Shown here piece by piece: positions 1-8,660 of a stretch of DNA of 31,786 nucleotides (positions are counted from its first letter, which is position 1; each line of letters begins with the position of its first letter). The notes beneath the pieces were generated by a model, which saw nothing but the letters and a program-made list of their open reading frames with translations, did no database searches and was not told the origin of the DNA. Position numbers and translations under genes: made by a program. Origin of the DNA: Anaerolineales bacterium (GTDB lineage: Bacteria; Chloroflexota; Anaerolineae; Anaerolineales; UBA4823); NCBI GenBank assembly GCA_016932955.1, contig JAFGBV010000116.1, positions 1-31,786 of the forward strand, read 5' to 3'.

Positions 1-1367
1 ATCAGGCGCTGATAAAACTCATCATAGCCCTTACCTGGGGTGCGAATATCAATGTAGCAGTTGTACACAGTGGCGTGGGTTTTTTCTTCGACTAGATGGG
101 CAAATTTCAAGCTCTGCATACAACAAATCGAGGAGCAGTAGCTATTGTAGTGCTTATCTCGGCTGCCAACGCAGTGGACAATTGCTACTGATTTCGGTAC
201 CGTTTTACCATCGCGCAGGACGATGTTGCCGCTTGTGGGACCGGCAGCATTCGACAGACGTTCGAACTCCAGGCTGGTAAAAACGTTCGCCAACCGGCCA
301 TAGCCATAATTGGGTATGCGTCGTGCGTCGAATAACTGCCAACCAGTGGCAAGGATGATATTGCCCACCTCCACGTTTATGATCTCATCTTCCTGGGCGA
401 AATCGATGGCGCCAGTGGGGCAGAACTTCTCGCAGACTTTACAGGTGCCTTTCAGGTAGTATGTGCAATTTTCTCGATCAATTACCGGATATTTTGGAAC
501 TGCTTGCGGGAAAGGTGTGTAGACTGCCTTGCGGTATCCCAGACCAGCCTCGAACACATCATCGATCACTTTCTTGGGGCATTTTTCCCAGCAGACGCCA
601 CACCCGGTGCACAGATCCTCTTTGATGGAACGCGCACGTTTGCGGATAGATACCACGAAATTCCCCACATAGCCATCCACCTTCTCAACCTCAGAATAAG
701 TGAGTAAGGTGATGTTCTTGTGGTTTCCGGCTTCTACCATCCTGGGTGTCAGGATACAGGCTGAGCAATCCAGAGTGGGGAAGGTTTTATCGAACTGAGC
801 CATATGCCCGCCGATGGTGGGCTCACGCTCTACTAAATAAACTGGGAAACCAGCATTGGCAATCTCCAGGGCGGCCTGGATACCTGCAATACCGCCGCCG
901 ACGATCAGTGTGGCAGGATGGATCGGAACATGCAGTGGTTCCAGAGGTTCATGATGGACAACGCGGCGCACACCACCAGCCAGGATTGCCTTGGATTTTT
1001 CAGTCGCAGCCTGCTTATCGGTGTGTACCCAGGATACCTGTTCACGGATGGAGACCAACTCGCAAAGATATGGGTTGAGGTCAGCGCGCGCACAGGCGTT
1101 GCGGAATGTGGCTTCGTGCAGGTGTGGCGAACAAGCTGCCACAACAACACGCGTGAGGTTGTTTTCCTTGATATCTTTTTCGATCAGCTCTTGCCCCAGG
1201 CTGGAGCACATGAACTTGTAGTCTCGAGCGACTACTACGCCATCATTGGCAAGTTCTTTTCCAGCCCAGACGCTGACATCCGCAACATCAACCATACCGG
1301 CAATGTTGCTCCCACAGTGGCAGACGTACACACCTACGCGTTCTTGGGTTGTCTTTTCGGGTTTCAC
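1..1367 (-). CDS. hdrA: HdrA-like heterodisulfide reductase subunit A, flavin/Fe-S (3' end outside window)
   Basis: The reading frame stays open to the left edge, giving 455 codons; HdrA proteins are usually about 650 residues, so the C-terminal part is missing. It starts with GTG inside the hdrB stop (GTGA overlap). Seen in order: an N-terminal CHCGSN motif (C16, C18), a dinucleotide/FAD-binding GGGIAG near residue 154, the family DCSACILTP motif, one ferredoxin-type cluster motif CTGCGVCWEKC near 252-262, and a second cysteine group ending CKVCEKFC near 301-316. HdrA is the flavin-containing subunit of soluble HdrABC, which in methanogens performs flavin-based electron bifurcation and in bacteria is linked to various electron donors and acceptors. 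Its partner here lies outside the window, so the actual redox couple is unknown. Family assignment is secure; the physiological role is inference. Confidence 0.93.
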   Translation of the reverse strand, partial: MKPEKTTQERVGVYVCHCGSNIAGMVDVADVSVWAGKELANDGVVVARDYKFMCSSLGQELIEKDIKENNLTRVVVAACSPHLHEATFRNACARADLNPYLCELVSIREQVSWVHTDKQAATEKSKAILAGGVRRVVHHEPLEPLHVPIHPATLIVGGGIAGIQAALEIANAGFPVYLVEREPTIGGHMAQFDKTFPTLDCSACILTPRMVEAGNHKNITLLTYSEVEKVDGYVGNFVVSIRKRARSIKEDLCTGCGVCWEKCPKKVIDDVFEAGLGYRKAVYTPFPQAVPKYPVIDRENCTYYLKGTCKVCEKFCPTGAIDFAQEDEIINVEVGNIILATGWQLFDARRIPNYGYGRLANVFTSLEFERLSNAAGPTSGNIVLRDGKTVPKSVAIVHCVGSRDKHYNSYCSSICCMQSLKFAHLVEEKTHATVYNCYIDIRTPGKGYDEFYQRL

Positions 1368-2371
1368 TGGCTCGCCTCCTCATCGACATTGGCAGGATCG
1401 CCCGCTTTCTTGAGCGGGGGCGGCATGGGAAGCGCCTCTTTAGAGGGCTTCTTTTTTGGTTCTTCTTCTAGTACCGGAACTTCAACCCCAATCTTGCTCA
1501 TTGCCTGTCTGGCGCTAACAAATTCTGAGCCAAAGCCCAGTTTCTCCGGCTTTTCGCCGAAAGCGATGCCCATTAGCTGGGTGAAGAAGAGTACGGGCAT
1601 TTGATAATTGGTGTGGAACTGGCTATTCATTTGCCCCTGGAAAGCATCCAGGTTCATCTGGCACATGGGGCATACAGTCACGATCGCGTCTGCTTTATAT
1701 TGATCTGCAGAGGCGATCAAGCGGCGGATGAGCTCAAAGGCTGTTTCGGGCCCGATCTGGGTCATGTGACCGCCGCAGCAATGGGTCTTGAGCGGGAAAT
1801 CGATCACCGTGGCGCCCAGGGCTGAAAGAAGGTTGTCTAATTCTTCGGGGTGTTCCGTATCCGTATAGCGCTTGTTATAGTCTGGGCGGGGGAGCATACA
1901 ACCCAAGTAAGGAGCAACGCGCAGTCCAGCCAAGGGTTTGACCACCTTCTCTTTGATTTTATCCAGCCCGATATCGTTGGTGATTACATCCAATAGGTGG
2001 CGGACAGCCAGCTTTCCGGGGTTGTAATGCAAACCACCTGCAGCAAGGGCTTCATTGATCATGTTGCCCAATGCTTTATCCTCGTGCATATAGTGGTCGG
2101 TTTTGGCCAGGTTCAGATAGCAGGCGCTGCAGGTGGCAAGCAAGGTGTTGCTTCCGTTAGCTTGCTGTTCGGCGAGCGCCAGATTGCGGGCGATCAAAGC
2201 AAAGGCTGGGATCTGATCGAGGGAAAAGTATTCGGTTGCTCCGCAGCAGTTCCAATCTTCGATTTCTTTGATCTCGATGCCGATTGGCTTACAGGCTGCC
2301 AGAGTCGAGACATAGTAAGCCTTTGCGCTGCTTTCCATGGAGCAGCCAGGATAGTATATATACTTGCTCAT
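1364..2371 (-). CDS. hdrB: HdrB-like heterodisulfide reductase subunit B (two CCG domains)
   Basis: 335 residues with the two cysteine-rich CCG-type domains that define HdrB. The first has C10, C42-C43, C81 and C84; the second has C158, C198-C199, C234 and C237. In methanogen HdrB these cysteines hold noncubane [4Fe-4S] clusters where the disulfide is cleaved, so a full cysteine set suggests an active thiol/disulfide enzyme. The true substrate in a bacterium is unknown. The ATG overlaps the hdrC stop (ATGA) and the stop overlaps the hdrA GTG, so the three are translationally coupled. After about residue 295 there is a low-complexity tail rich in Glu, Lys and Pro, beyond the usual end of the family and of unknown purpose. 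Confidence 0.93.
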   Translation of the reverse strand: MSKYIYYPGCSMESSAKAYYVSTLAACKPIGIEIKEIEDWNCCGATEYFSLDQIPAFALIARNLALAEQQANGSNTLLATCSACYLNLAKTDHYMHEDKALGNMINEALAAGGLHYNPGKLAVRHLLDVITNDIGLDKIKEKVVKPLAGLRVAPYLGCMLPRPDYNKRYTDTEHPEELDNLLSALGATVIDFPLKTHCCGGHMTQIGPETAFELIRRLIASADQYKADAIVTVCPMCQMNLDAFQGQMNSQFHTNYQMPVLFFTQLMGIAFGEKPEKLGFGSEFVSARQAMSKIGVEVPVLEEEPKKKPSKEALPMPPPLKKAGDPANVDEEASQ

Positions 2372-2937
2372 GCTGCCTCCAATTCTTTGGCGCGCTTTAG
2401 GATTTCTTTGAGTTGATTCATACCCTTGATGCGTTTAGGAGGGGTGATTGACATCCCCTTCTTGGTTATCATACCAATAGCCATCGGGGCAATATTGGGG
2501 AGGCGCGTAGCGAAGTGTTTTACATTATGCAGCCCTGCCAAACCGACCTCGAAGCTGCGTCCATAGTTTTCAACCATACCGATGAATGTTTTGGAGAAAT
2601 CAGCAGCAGTCGGATTGTATAGACCAGCTTCCAGCGACAGATTTTTGAGCGTGTACATCACATCGGTGATATGGATGTCCTGGGGGCAGCGAACCATGCA
2701 GAAGTAGCAAGAAACACACATCCAGGGTGTGTTGCTTCTGAGCACTTCTTCACGCATGTCCGCGCGCAGCATGGCAAAGATGGCACGTGGGGTATGATCC
2801 ATCGCTGAACTGGATGGACACGATCCACCGCATGTACCACATTGGATGCAGGTGTCTAGATGCGAATCCCCCGGCGTGGCTGCAACAACTTCATCCAGGA
2901 ATGTTGGCGCTCTCGCTTGCGTTGTAGCTGATGTCAT
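2368..2937 (-). CDS. hdrC: HdrC-like heterodisulfide reductase subunit C (2x [4Fe-4S])
   Basis: 189 residues, first gene of the hdrCBA operon. Two ferredoxin-like cluster motifs are complete: C30, C33, C36, C40 and C74, C77, C80, C84. HdrC is the electron-transfer subunit that carries electrons from HdrA to HdrB. The ATG at 2937 follows a strong AGGAGG ribosome-binding site, and no earlier start is needed. There is no membrane segment, so this is the soluble HdrABC type rather than HdrDE. The gene is preceded by a 418-base divergent spacer shared with tkt. Confidence 0.93.
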   Translation of the reverse strand: MTSATTQARAPTFLDEVVAATPGDSHLDTCIQCGTCGGSCPSSSAMDHTPRAIFAMLRADMREEVLRSNTPWMCVSCYFCMVRCPQDIHITDVMYTLKNLSLEAGLYNPTAADFSKTFIGMVENYGRSFEVGLAGLHNVKHFATRLPNIAPMAIGMITKKGMSITPPKRIKGMNQLKEILKRAKELEAA

Positions 2938-3213
2938 AGATTCCTCCTAGGTAAAAAATTAAATTGGCCGACCGGGAAAGTCGGTCTTGGGATTCGATTG
3001 TGTGATTGTTCTGTGTGCGTCAACACAGTCGGGATGATCACTTTGTTCTAATATCTCAAGGACTACCTGAATCTGCGCCAGATTTGGCTTATCACGAAAA
3101 GGCGCAAAATTCAACCATACTATTATCAATGAGATGGTATATGGGTGCTAGTATCATAATTCACAAATTGGAAGTGATAATTGTCATGGTGGAGTACCTC
3201 GCAATCAAGTAAT

Positions 3214-3242
3214 ATTATAGAAAATATCCATTTTCTACGCAA
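3214..3242 (-). promoter_or_regulatory. Candidate sigma-70-type promoter for hdrCBA
   Basis: On the minus strand, TTGCGT (3242-3237) and TATAAT (3219-3214) are separated by exactly 17 bases. Transcription would start near 3207, leaving a long leader before hdrC. The promoter is predicted from pattern only. Confidence 0.5.
3218..3237. promoter_or_regulatory. Inverted repeat, candidate operator in the hdr promoter spacer
   Basis: TAGAAAAT-ATCC-ATTTTCTA is a perfect inverted repeat with 8-base arms and a 4-base centre. It fills the spacer between the predicted -35 and -10 of the hdr promoter, a typical position for repressor binding. No regulator gene is adjacent, so the binding protein is unknown. 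Confidence 0.5.
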
Positions 3243-3355
3243 GTGATAAGCATCACGGTTTTTAACAGTAGTGTGTCTATTTAACGATGGCGGGGCGATG
3301 AGTTGTAACCGCTTCTGCGGTAAAATACATCATTATCCAAATATTGGAGGTAGTC

Positions 3356-5377
3356 GTGAGTGATTCTGATTCAGTGATCTCCAGGGTTATTAACACGATC
3401 CGCTTTCTCTCTGTAGATACAGTGCAGAAAGCCAATTCCGGGCATCCGGGACTGCCGCTGGGTACAGCAGCCATCGCCTATACAGTTTGGATGCGGCACT
3501 TACGCTTCAACCCGCGTAACCCGGCTTGGCCTTGGCGTGATCGGTTTATACTCTCCGGAGGGCATGGCTCTGCACTGCTATATTCTTTGCTCCACCTCTG
3601 TGGGTTTGAGCTCTCGATGGAAGATTTGCAATCCTTTCGCCAATGGAGCAGTATCACACCAGGGCACCCCGAATATGGCCTTACGCCAGGGGTGGAAGCA
3701 ACCACCGGCCCATTAGGGCAGGGCTTTGCCAACGGCGTTGGCATGGCAATTGCACGGGAACATCTGGCAGCGCTCTTCAATCGCCCAGACCATCTGCTTT
3801 TTGACCAATTCATCTACGCCATTGTGACCGATGGTGACTTAATGGAGGGAGTGGCATCTGAAGCAGCCTCGCTGGCTGGGCATTTGCAATTGGGAAGCCT
3901 GATCTATCTGTATGACGATAACCGCATCTCAATTGATGGCAACACTGACCTGGCGTTTACCGAAGACCGCGGGGCGCGATTCACCGCCTATGGGTGGCAG
4001 GTATTGCATGTGGCTGATGGCAATGATGTAGAAGCCATCGACGCGGCGATTGCCACAGCAAAAACCGACCCTCGTCCCTCTCTGATCATCTGCCGCACAC
4101 ACATTGGCTATGGCCTTCCCACGCGACAGGATACCGCAAAGGCGCACGGCGAGCCGCCCGGTGAAGAGGAGCTGCGCGGCGCCAAGGAGAAATTAGGCTG
4201 GCCTGTCGATCCCTCTTTCTTGATCCCTGAGGATGTACAGGCCCATTTTCGGACCGCAGTAGATCGCGGCAGGGAATTGGAGGTGGATTGGCAGTCGCGA
4301 ATGGGAGCCTACCGGGGCAAATATCCTGAACTGGCTGCCGATTTGGAGCGCCGCCTTGCTGGCGTGTTGCCACAGGGCTGGGATGCTAACCTGCCTGCAT
4401 TTCTGCAGGATGCCAAAGGTATTGCGACGCGCGCTGCTTCTGGAAAGGTGATCAATGCGCTTGCTGCGGTGTTGCCCGAGCTGATTGGTGGCTCCGCTGA
4501 TCTTGCTCCATCCAATAATACCTGGATCCAGGGCAGCCCGCCATTCCAGAAAGAAACTCCTCAAGGACGTAATTTCCACTTTGGGGTGCGTGAGCACGGC
4601 ATGGGTGCGGTGGTCAACGGCATGGCGCTATTTGGAGGGGTTATTCCTTATGGAGCCACCTTCCTGGTTTTCAGCGACTACCTGCGCGGCGCGTTGCGCG
4701 TTGCGGCGCTCTCTCATTACCCAAGCATCTGGATCTTCACCCATGACAGTATCGGACTGGGTGAGGATGGGCCTACCCACCAGCCGGTAGAGCATTTCGC
4801 GGCCTTGCGTGCCATCCCAAACCTGCTTGTGATCCGCCCGGCAGATGCAAATGAGGTGGTGGAAGCCTGGAAAGTAGCCGTAGAGAGACGCAATGGGCCT
4901 ACTGCTCTGCTGCTCACCCGCCAGGCGGTGCCAGTGTTGGATCGTGAAGTGCTGGCTCCAGCTAGCCATATGCGCCGAGGTGCTTATGTTCTGGCGGATA
5001 TTGGTGATCGTCCGCCTGATTTGGTTTTGATCGCCTCCGGGTCTGAGGTGAGTCTGATCGTCTCTGCCGGGTATAAACTTGCTGCAGAAGGGATTAATGT
5101 TCGCCTGGTCTCGATGCCTAGTTGGGAATTGTTTGCTGATCAGGATGATGCCTACCAGCATGATGTTTTACCGCCTTCCGTGACGGCGCGGCTGGCTGTG
5201 GAAGCTGGGGTTTCACAGGGCTGGGAGCGCTGGGTGGGAGATCGAGGTGGTGTGATCGCCATGGATCGTTTTGGGGCATCTGCGCCCGGCAAGGTGCTTT
5301 TCAGCGAATATGGCTTTACAGTGGAGAATATTGTGCAGCAAGCTGCTGCCCTGCTGCGCGGGAGGCAGGAAAAATGA
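3356..5377 (+). CDS. tkt: Transketolase
   Basis: 673 residues, the usual length for transketolase. It transfers two-carbon ketol units between sugar phosphates using thiamine diphosphate and Mg2+ in the non-oxidative pentose phosphate pathway. Visible signatures: N-terminal SGHPGLPLG with H30, H70 and H104 in the active-site region, the ThDP/Mg motif TDGDLMEG at 158-165 followed by the DDN...SIDG stretch, [10 protein letters not shown] at the start of the pyrimidine-binding domain, REHGMG carrying the catalytic glutamate, and [20 protein letters not shown] place the start at GTG 3356, which sits five bases after GGAGG; a TTG at 3344 overlaps that ribosome-binding site and is unlikely. The stop overlaps the rpiB ATG (ATGA), so the genes are coupled. 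Confidence 0.96.
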   Translation: MSDSDSVISRVINTIRFLSVDTVQKANSGHPGLPLGTAAIAYTVWMRHLRFNPRNPAWPWRDRFILSGGHGSALLYSLLHLCGFELSMEDLQSFRQWSSITPGHPEYGLTPGVEATTGPLGQGFANGVGMAIAREHLAALFNRPDHLLFDQFIYAIVTDGDLMEGVASEAASLAGHLQLGSLIYLYDDNRISIDGNTDLAFTEDRGARFTAYGWQVLHVADGNDVEAIDAAIATAKTDPRPSLIICRTHIGYGLPTRQDTAKAHGEPPGEEELRGAKEKLGWPVDPSFLIPEDVQAHFRTAVDRGRELEVDWQSRMGAYRGKYPELAADLERRLAGVLPQGWDANLPAFLQDAKGIATRAASGKVINALAAVLPELIGGSADLAPSNNTWIQGSPPFQKETPQGRNFHFGVREHGMGAVVNGMALFGGVIPYGATFLVFSDYLRGALRVAALSHYPSIWIFTHDSIGLGEDGPTHQPVEHFAALRAIPNLLVIRPADANEVVEAWKVAVERRNGPTALLLTRQAVPVLDREVLAPASHMRRGAYVLADIGDRPPDLVLIASGSEVSLIVSAGYKLAAEGINVRLVSMPSWELFADQDDAYQHDVLPPSVTARLAVEAGVSQGWERWVGDRGGVIAMDRFGASAPGKVLFSEYGFTVENIVQQAAALLRGRQEK

Positions 5378-5838
5378 TCGTGGCAATTGCTTGCGACCAT
5401 GCTGGGTTTCCCCAAAAAGAAACAGTGATCCAGGCGGTGCGCGCCATGGGTCATGATGTCCTGGATCTGGGCACGCACGATGATCGCAGTGTGGACTATC
5501 CGGATTATGCGGAGAAATTGGGTAAGGCAATCCAGGCGGGAAAGGCGGAGAGGGGGGTGCTCTTGTGTGGCTCTGGTGTTGGTGCCTGTATCGCTGCGAA
5601 CAAGATGCAGGGTATTTATGCCGGAATGTGCCACGATACATATTCTGCCCACCAGGGCGTAGAGCATGACAACATGAATGTCTTGTGCCTGGGGGCGCGG
5701 ATCATTGGGCCTGAGTTGGTGAATGAACTGGTGCGGGCTTTTCTGGGGGCGCATTATTCTGCTGAGGAACGCCACCAGCGCAGGCACGAGAAGGTGCTTG
5801 CTATTGAACAGGCGCGGTTATCGGGTAAATCACGGTAA
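5374..5838 (+). CDS. rpiB: Ribose-5-phosphate isomerase B
   Basis: 154 residues, standard RpiB length. It interconverts ribose 5-phosphate and ribulose 5-phosphate. Seen: the N-terminal IACDHAGF substrate motif (D8, H9), the phosphate loop CGSGVG with the catalytic Cys65, and the [15 protein letters not shown] block (H98) near the C-terminus. The ATG overlaps the tkt stop by four bases and the next gene starts 16 bases after its stop, so all three genes are probably one transcript. The related LacA/LacB sugar isomerases are the only realistic alternative, but the pentose phosphate context supports RpiB. Confidence 0.95.
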   Translation: MIVAIACDHAGFPQKETVIQAVRAMGHDVLDLGTHDDRSVDYPDYAEKLGKAIQAGKAERGVLLCGSGVGACIAANKMQGIYAGMCHDTYSAHQGVEHDNMNVLCLGARIIGPELVNELVRAFLGAHYSAEERHQRRHEKVLAIEQARLSGKSR

Positions 5839-5854
5839 GTGGAGCATATCAGCG

Positions 5855-8653
5855 ATGAAGCCTATTGAAAAACTACATGCCCTGGGTCAATCCCTGTGGT
5901 ATGACAATATCGAGCGCCGCCTGCTGGAGAACAGCGAGTTGGCAGCGCTCATCGAGCGCGATGAAATTCGCGGGCTGACCTCTAATCCGAGCATCTTTTA
6001 TAACGCGATCGCAAAATCGCACGATTATGAGACCGCGATTGCATCATTGTCTTGGGCAGGTTATTCTGCTGAAATGATTTATGAGTTCCTTGCTGTAGAA
6101 GATATCCGTGCTGCAGCTGATCTGTTGCTGCCTTTATATCGGCGAAGCAGCGGCGCCGATGGTTATGTTAGCCTGGAAGTCAGCCCAGCGCTGGCGTATG
6201 ATGCGAGCGGAACGTTGACTGAAGCCAAACGCCTGTGGCAATGGGTAGATCGACCGAATCTGATGATCAAAATTCCTGCCACACGCGCAGGGTTACCCGC
6301 TGTGCGCCAGGCGATTGCAGCGGGGATTAATGTCAATGTGACGTTGATCTTCTCATTAGCCCGATACCGTGCAGTGATGGATGCATACATATCAGGCCTG
6401 GAAGATTGTCTGGCTGCTGGGCTGGAGATCGGGCAGGTTGCTTCTGTCGCCTCATTCTTTGTATCCCGCATGGATAGCAAAGTAGATCAGCGATTGCAGT
6501 CGATTGCCCAGGGAGGGGGAGAAAAGGCTGATAAGGCGCATGCCTTGATGGGTAAATTGGCAGTAGCGAACACCCGCCTGGCATACCAGGAATTCCGGAG
6601 TGTCTTTGAGGGAAGGCGCTTTTCTCGCCTTGTGGCACAGGGTGCTCGCGTGCAGCGTCCTTTGTGGGCTTCCACCAGTACCAAAAATGCAAATTACCCC
6701 GATACTCTGTATGTGGACACCCTGATCGGTGAGCACACGGTGAATACCGTTCCTCCCAAGACACTGGATGCTTTTCGTGAGCATGGGGAGGCGCGCCTGA
6801 GTGTAGAGGATGATCTGGAAGATGCGCACCAGGCAGTTGCTGATCTGGAGGCAATGGGATTCTCAATGCGCAAGATTACAACGGAGTTGGAGAAAGAGGG
6901 CGTACGGGCTTTTTCTCAGGCACACAAAGATTTATTGAAGATCATCGAACAACAGCGCCGGAAGCATGTACAAGATCTGGGTCCTCTTGACCAAAAGAGC
7001 AGAGAACGGATCACCCACCTGGCTCAAACTCAGGTGCCTGCGCGCCTGCATGCCGTCGACCCCACATTGTGGACACGGGAAAGTGAGGGGCAAAAAGAGA
7101 TCCGCATTCGCCTGGGTTGGTTGACTTTACCAACCTCCAGTCGCGATCTGCTGCCTGAGCTGCGCGATTTTGCTGTAGATATTCGACAGGAAGGTTTTAC
7201 CCATCTGTTACTGCTGGGGATGGGAGGCTCATCGTTGGCACCGGAAGTGATGCGCCTGATCTTCTGGAGTATGGTGCCTGGTGAAGACAAACCCGGACTG
7301 GATTTGGCTATTCTCGATTCGACTGACCCTGCCCAGGTACGCACCGCTCTGAACCGTGCCCCGATTAGGCGCACCTTGTTTATCGTCTCCAGTAAATCCG
7401 GCGGGACAGCCGAAGTCAATGCATTCCTGGATTATGCCTGGGCTTGTGCCCGGCGAGCAGTAGGAAAACGAGCGGGGGAGCATTTCATCGCCATCACCGA
7501 TCCTGGAACATCTTTAGAAGCGCTGGCAATGGAGCGCAGTTTCCGCAAGGTCTTTCGCGCCGATCCCCATGTAGGTGGGCGTTATTCTGCGCTGACTGCA
7601 TTTGGGCTGGTTCCGGCGGCGTTAATGGGATTGGATGTCTCTGGCTTGCTTGACAGAGCAGCCTGGATGGCGCGCCAGTGCGCCCCGGAGCATCCCGCGG
7701 AGCGGAACCCTGGCTTGGTGTTAGGAGCAATCATGGGCGAAGCAGCCTTGCAGGGGCGTGATAAGCTTACCCTGATTGCGGATGATGGATTGGCGCCGCT
7801 GGGCGCCTGGCTGGAGCAATTGATCGCGGAGAGCAGCGGAAAGCAAGGGATGGGGATTGTCCCGATTGACGCTGAGCCACCTGCTTCCCCGGAGCTTTAC
7901 GGCGCGGATAGGCTGTTTGTGTACCTGCGGCGCAGTGGTCGTTATGATCGCTTCGCTAGTCGTTTGCGCAAGGCAGGCCAACCAGTGTTGACGATTAAAA
8001 TAGTTGAAAACATTGACCTGGGGGCAGAATTCTACCGCTGGGAGGTTGCCACTGCGGTTGCTTGTGTAGTGCTGGGAGTGAATGCTTTTGACCAACCCGA
8101 TGTGCAGGATAGTAAAACGCGCACTAAAGCCAAGATCGCTATCTTCAGGCAACAGGGAATGTTTGAAGAAGGTGAGCCTGCCTGGGAGAAAGAGGGGATA
8201 CGGTTATATGGAACCTTGCCGCCGGGTATCCAATCGCCTGTGGAGGCGCTGTATGCGTTCCTGAGGCAAGGCAGACCAGGTGATTATGTTGCACTGAATG
8301 CGTATGTGCCGCGCAATACAGAAATGGGCGCCTTATTGCGTCGTTTGCGCATAGCCATACAAAAACGAACCCACCTGGCGACCACCGTTGGCTTTGGACC
8401 GCGTTTCCTGCATTCTACGGGTCAATTGCATAAGGGAGGCGCAGATAATGGGCTATTTGTTCAAATCACTGCTGATCCCGTGATCGATTTCGATATTCCA
8501 GGTCAAGGGTTATCCTTTGGCGCGTTGGAGCGCGGCCAGGCATTGGGTGATTTAGAAGCCTTGCAAGCACGTGACCGGCGTGTGCTGCGCATTCATCTGT
8601 CGGAGCCTTCTCGCTTGCGCTGTTTACTGGAGGAGGAGAGAGTTTATCCTTGA
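5855..8653 (+). CDS. tal-pgi: Bifunctional transaldolase / glucose-6-phosphate isomerase fusion
   Basis: 932 residues from the ATG at 5855 (GGAG ten bases upstream); a longer frame reaches back into rpiB but is not coding there. Residues 1 to about 370 are a transaldolase: GLTSNPSIF at 40-48, Schiff-base lysine K139 in MIKIPATRAG, the SVASFFVSR block, and LWASTSTKN. From about residue 400 on it is a phosphoglucose isomerase: GMGGSSLAPEV near 450, the sugar-phosphate loop SSKSGGTAE near 513, the family ESSGK signature near 660, and HSTGQLHKGG near 855. Fused Tal-Pgi proteins are known in several bacterial phyla. The fusion links the pentose phosphate output (fructose 6-phosphate) directly to glucose 6-phosphate. 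All expected active-site motifs are present in both halves. It converges with the acyl-CoA ligase, seven bases away, with no hairpin terminator visible. Confidence 0.95.
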   Translation: MKPIEKLHALGQSLWYDNIERRLLENSELAALIERDEIRGLTSNPSIFYNAIAKSHDYETAIASLSWAGYSAEMIYEFLAVEDIRAAADLLLPLYRRSSGADGYVSLEVSPALAYDASGTLTEAKRLWQWVDRPNLMIKIPATRAGLPAVRQAIAAGINVNVTLIFSLARYRAVMDAYISGLEDCLAAGLEIGQVASVASFFVSRMDSKVDQRLQSIAQGGGEKADKAHALMGKLAVANTRLAYQEFRSVFEGRRFSRLVAQGARVQRPLWASTSTKNANYPDTLYVDTLIGEHTVNTVPPKTLDAFREHGEARLSVEDDLEDAHQAVADLEAMGFSMRKITTELEKEGVRAFSQAHKDLLKIIEQQRRKHVQDLGPLDQKSRERITHLAQTQVPARLHAVDPTLWTRESEGQKEIRIRLGWLTLPTSSRDLLPELRDFAVDIRQEGFTHLLLLGMGGSSLAPEVMRLIFWSMVPGEDKPGLDLAILDSTDPAQVRTALNRAPIRRTLFIVSSKSGGTAEVNAFLDYAWACARRAVGKRAGEHFIAITDPGTSLEALAMERSFRKVFRADPHVGGRYSALTAFGLVPAALMGLDVSGLLDRAAWMARQCAPEHPAERNPGLVLGAIMGEAALQGRDKLTLIADDGLAPLGAWLEQLIAESSGKQGMGIVPIDAEPPASPELYGADRLFVYLRRSGRYDRFASRLRKAGQPVLTIKIVENIDLGAEFYRWEVATAVACVVLGVNAFDQPDVQDSKTRTKAKIAIFRQQGMFEEGEPAWEKEGIRLYGTLPPGIQSPVEALYAFLRQGRPGDYVALNAYVPRNTEMGALLRRLRIAIQKRTHLATTVGFGPRFLHSTGQLHKGGADNGLFVQITADPVIDFDIPGQGLSFGALERGQALGDLEALQARDRRVLRIHLSEPSRLRCLLEEERVYP

Positions 8654-8660
8654 TTTCTCT

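Larger units (their letters stand above)
2938..3355. other. Divergent intergenic region between hdrC and tkt
   Basis: A 418-base AT-rich spacer without a convincing gene. A 68-codon frame at 3006-3212 has no ribosome-binding site and no family features. It contains the hdr promoter/operator candidate at 3214-3242, an imperfect hairpin with a CCGAC/GTCGG core at 2968-2984, and an inverted repeat CTGTGT-N6-ACACAG at 3011-3028. If the promoter call is right, both hairpins lie in a leader of about 270 nt before hdrC. On the tkt side there is a -10-like TAAAAT at 3321-3326 with no good -35. Confidence 0.6.

Noticed and set aside
504..1604. Several plus-strand open frames opposite the left-edge gene
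   Set aside because: They are antisense shadows; the minus strand encodes HdrA with clear flavin and cluster motifs across the whole stretch.
3006..3212. 68-codon plus-strand frame in the hdrC-tkt spacer
   Set aside because: No ribosome-binding site, no recognisable features, and it runs across the likely hdr leader and up to the promoter.
5723..5854. Upstream extension of the transaldolase-Pgi frame
   Set aside because: It overlaps rpiB in another frame; the transaldolase homology and a spaced GGAG site begin at 5855.
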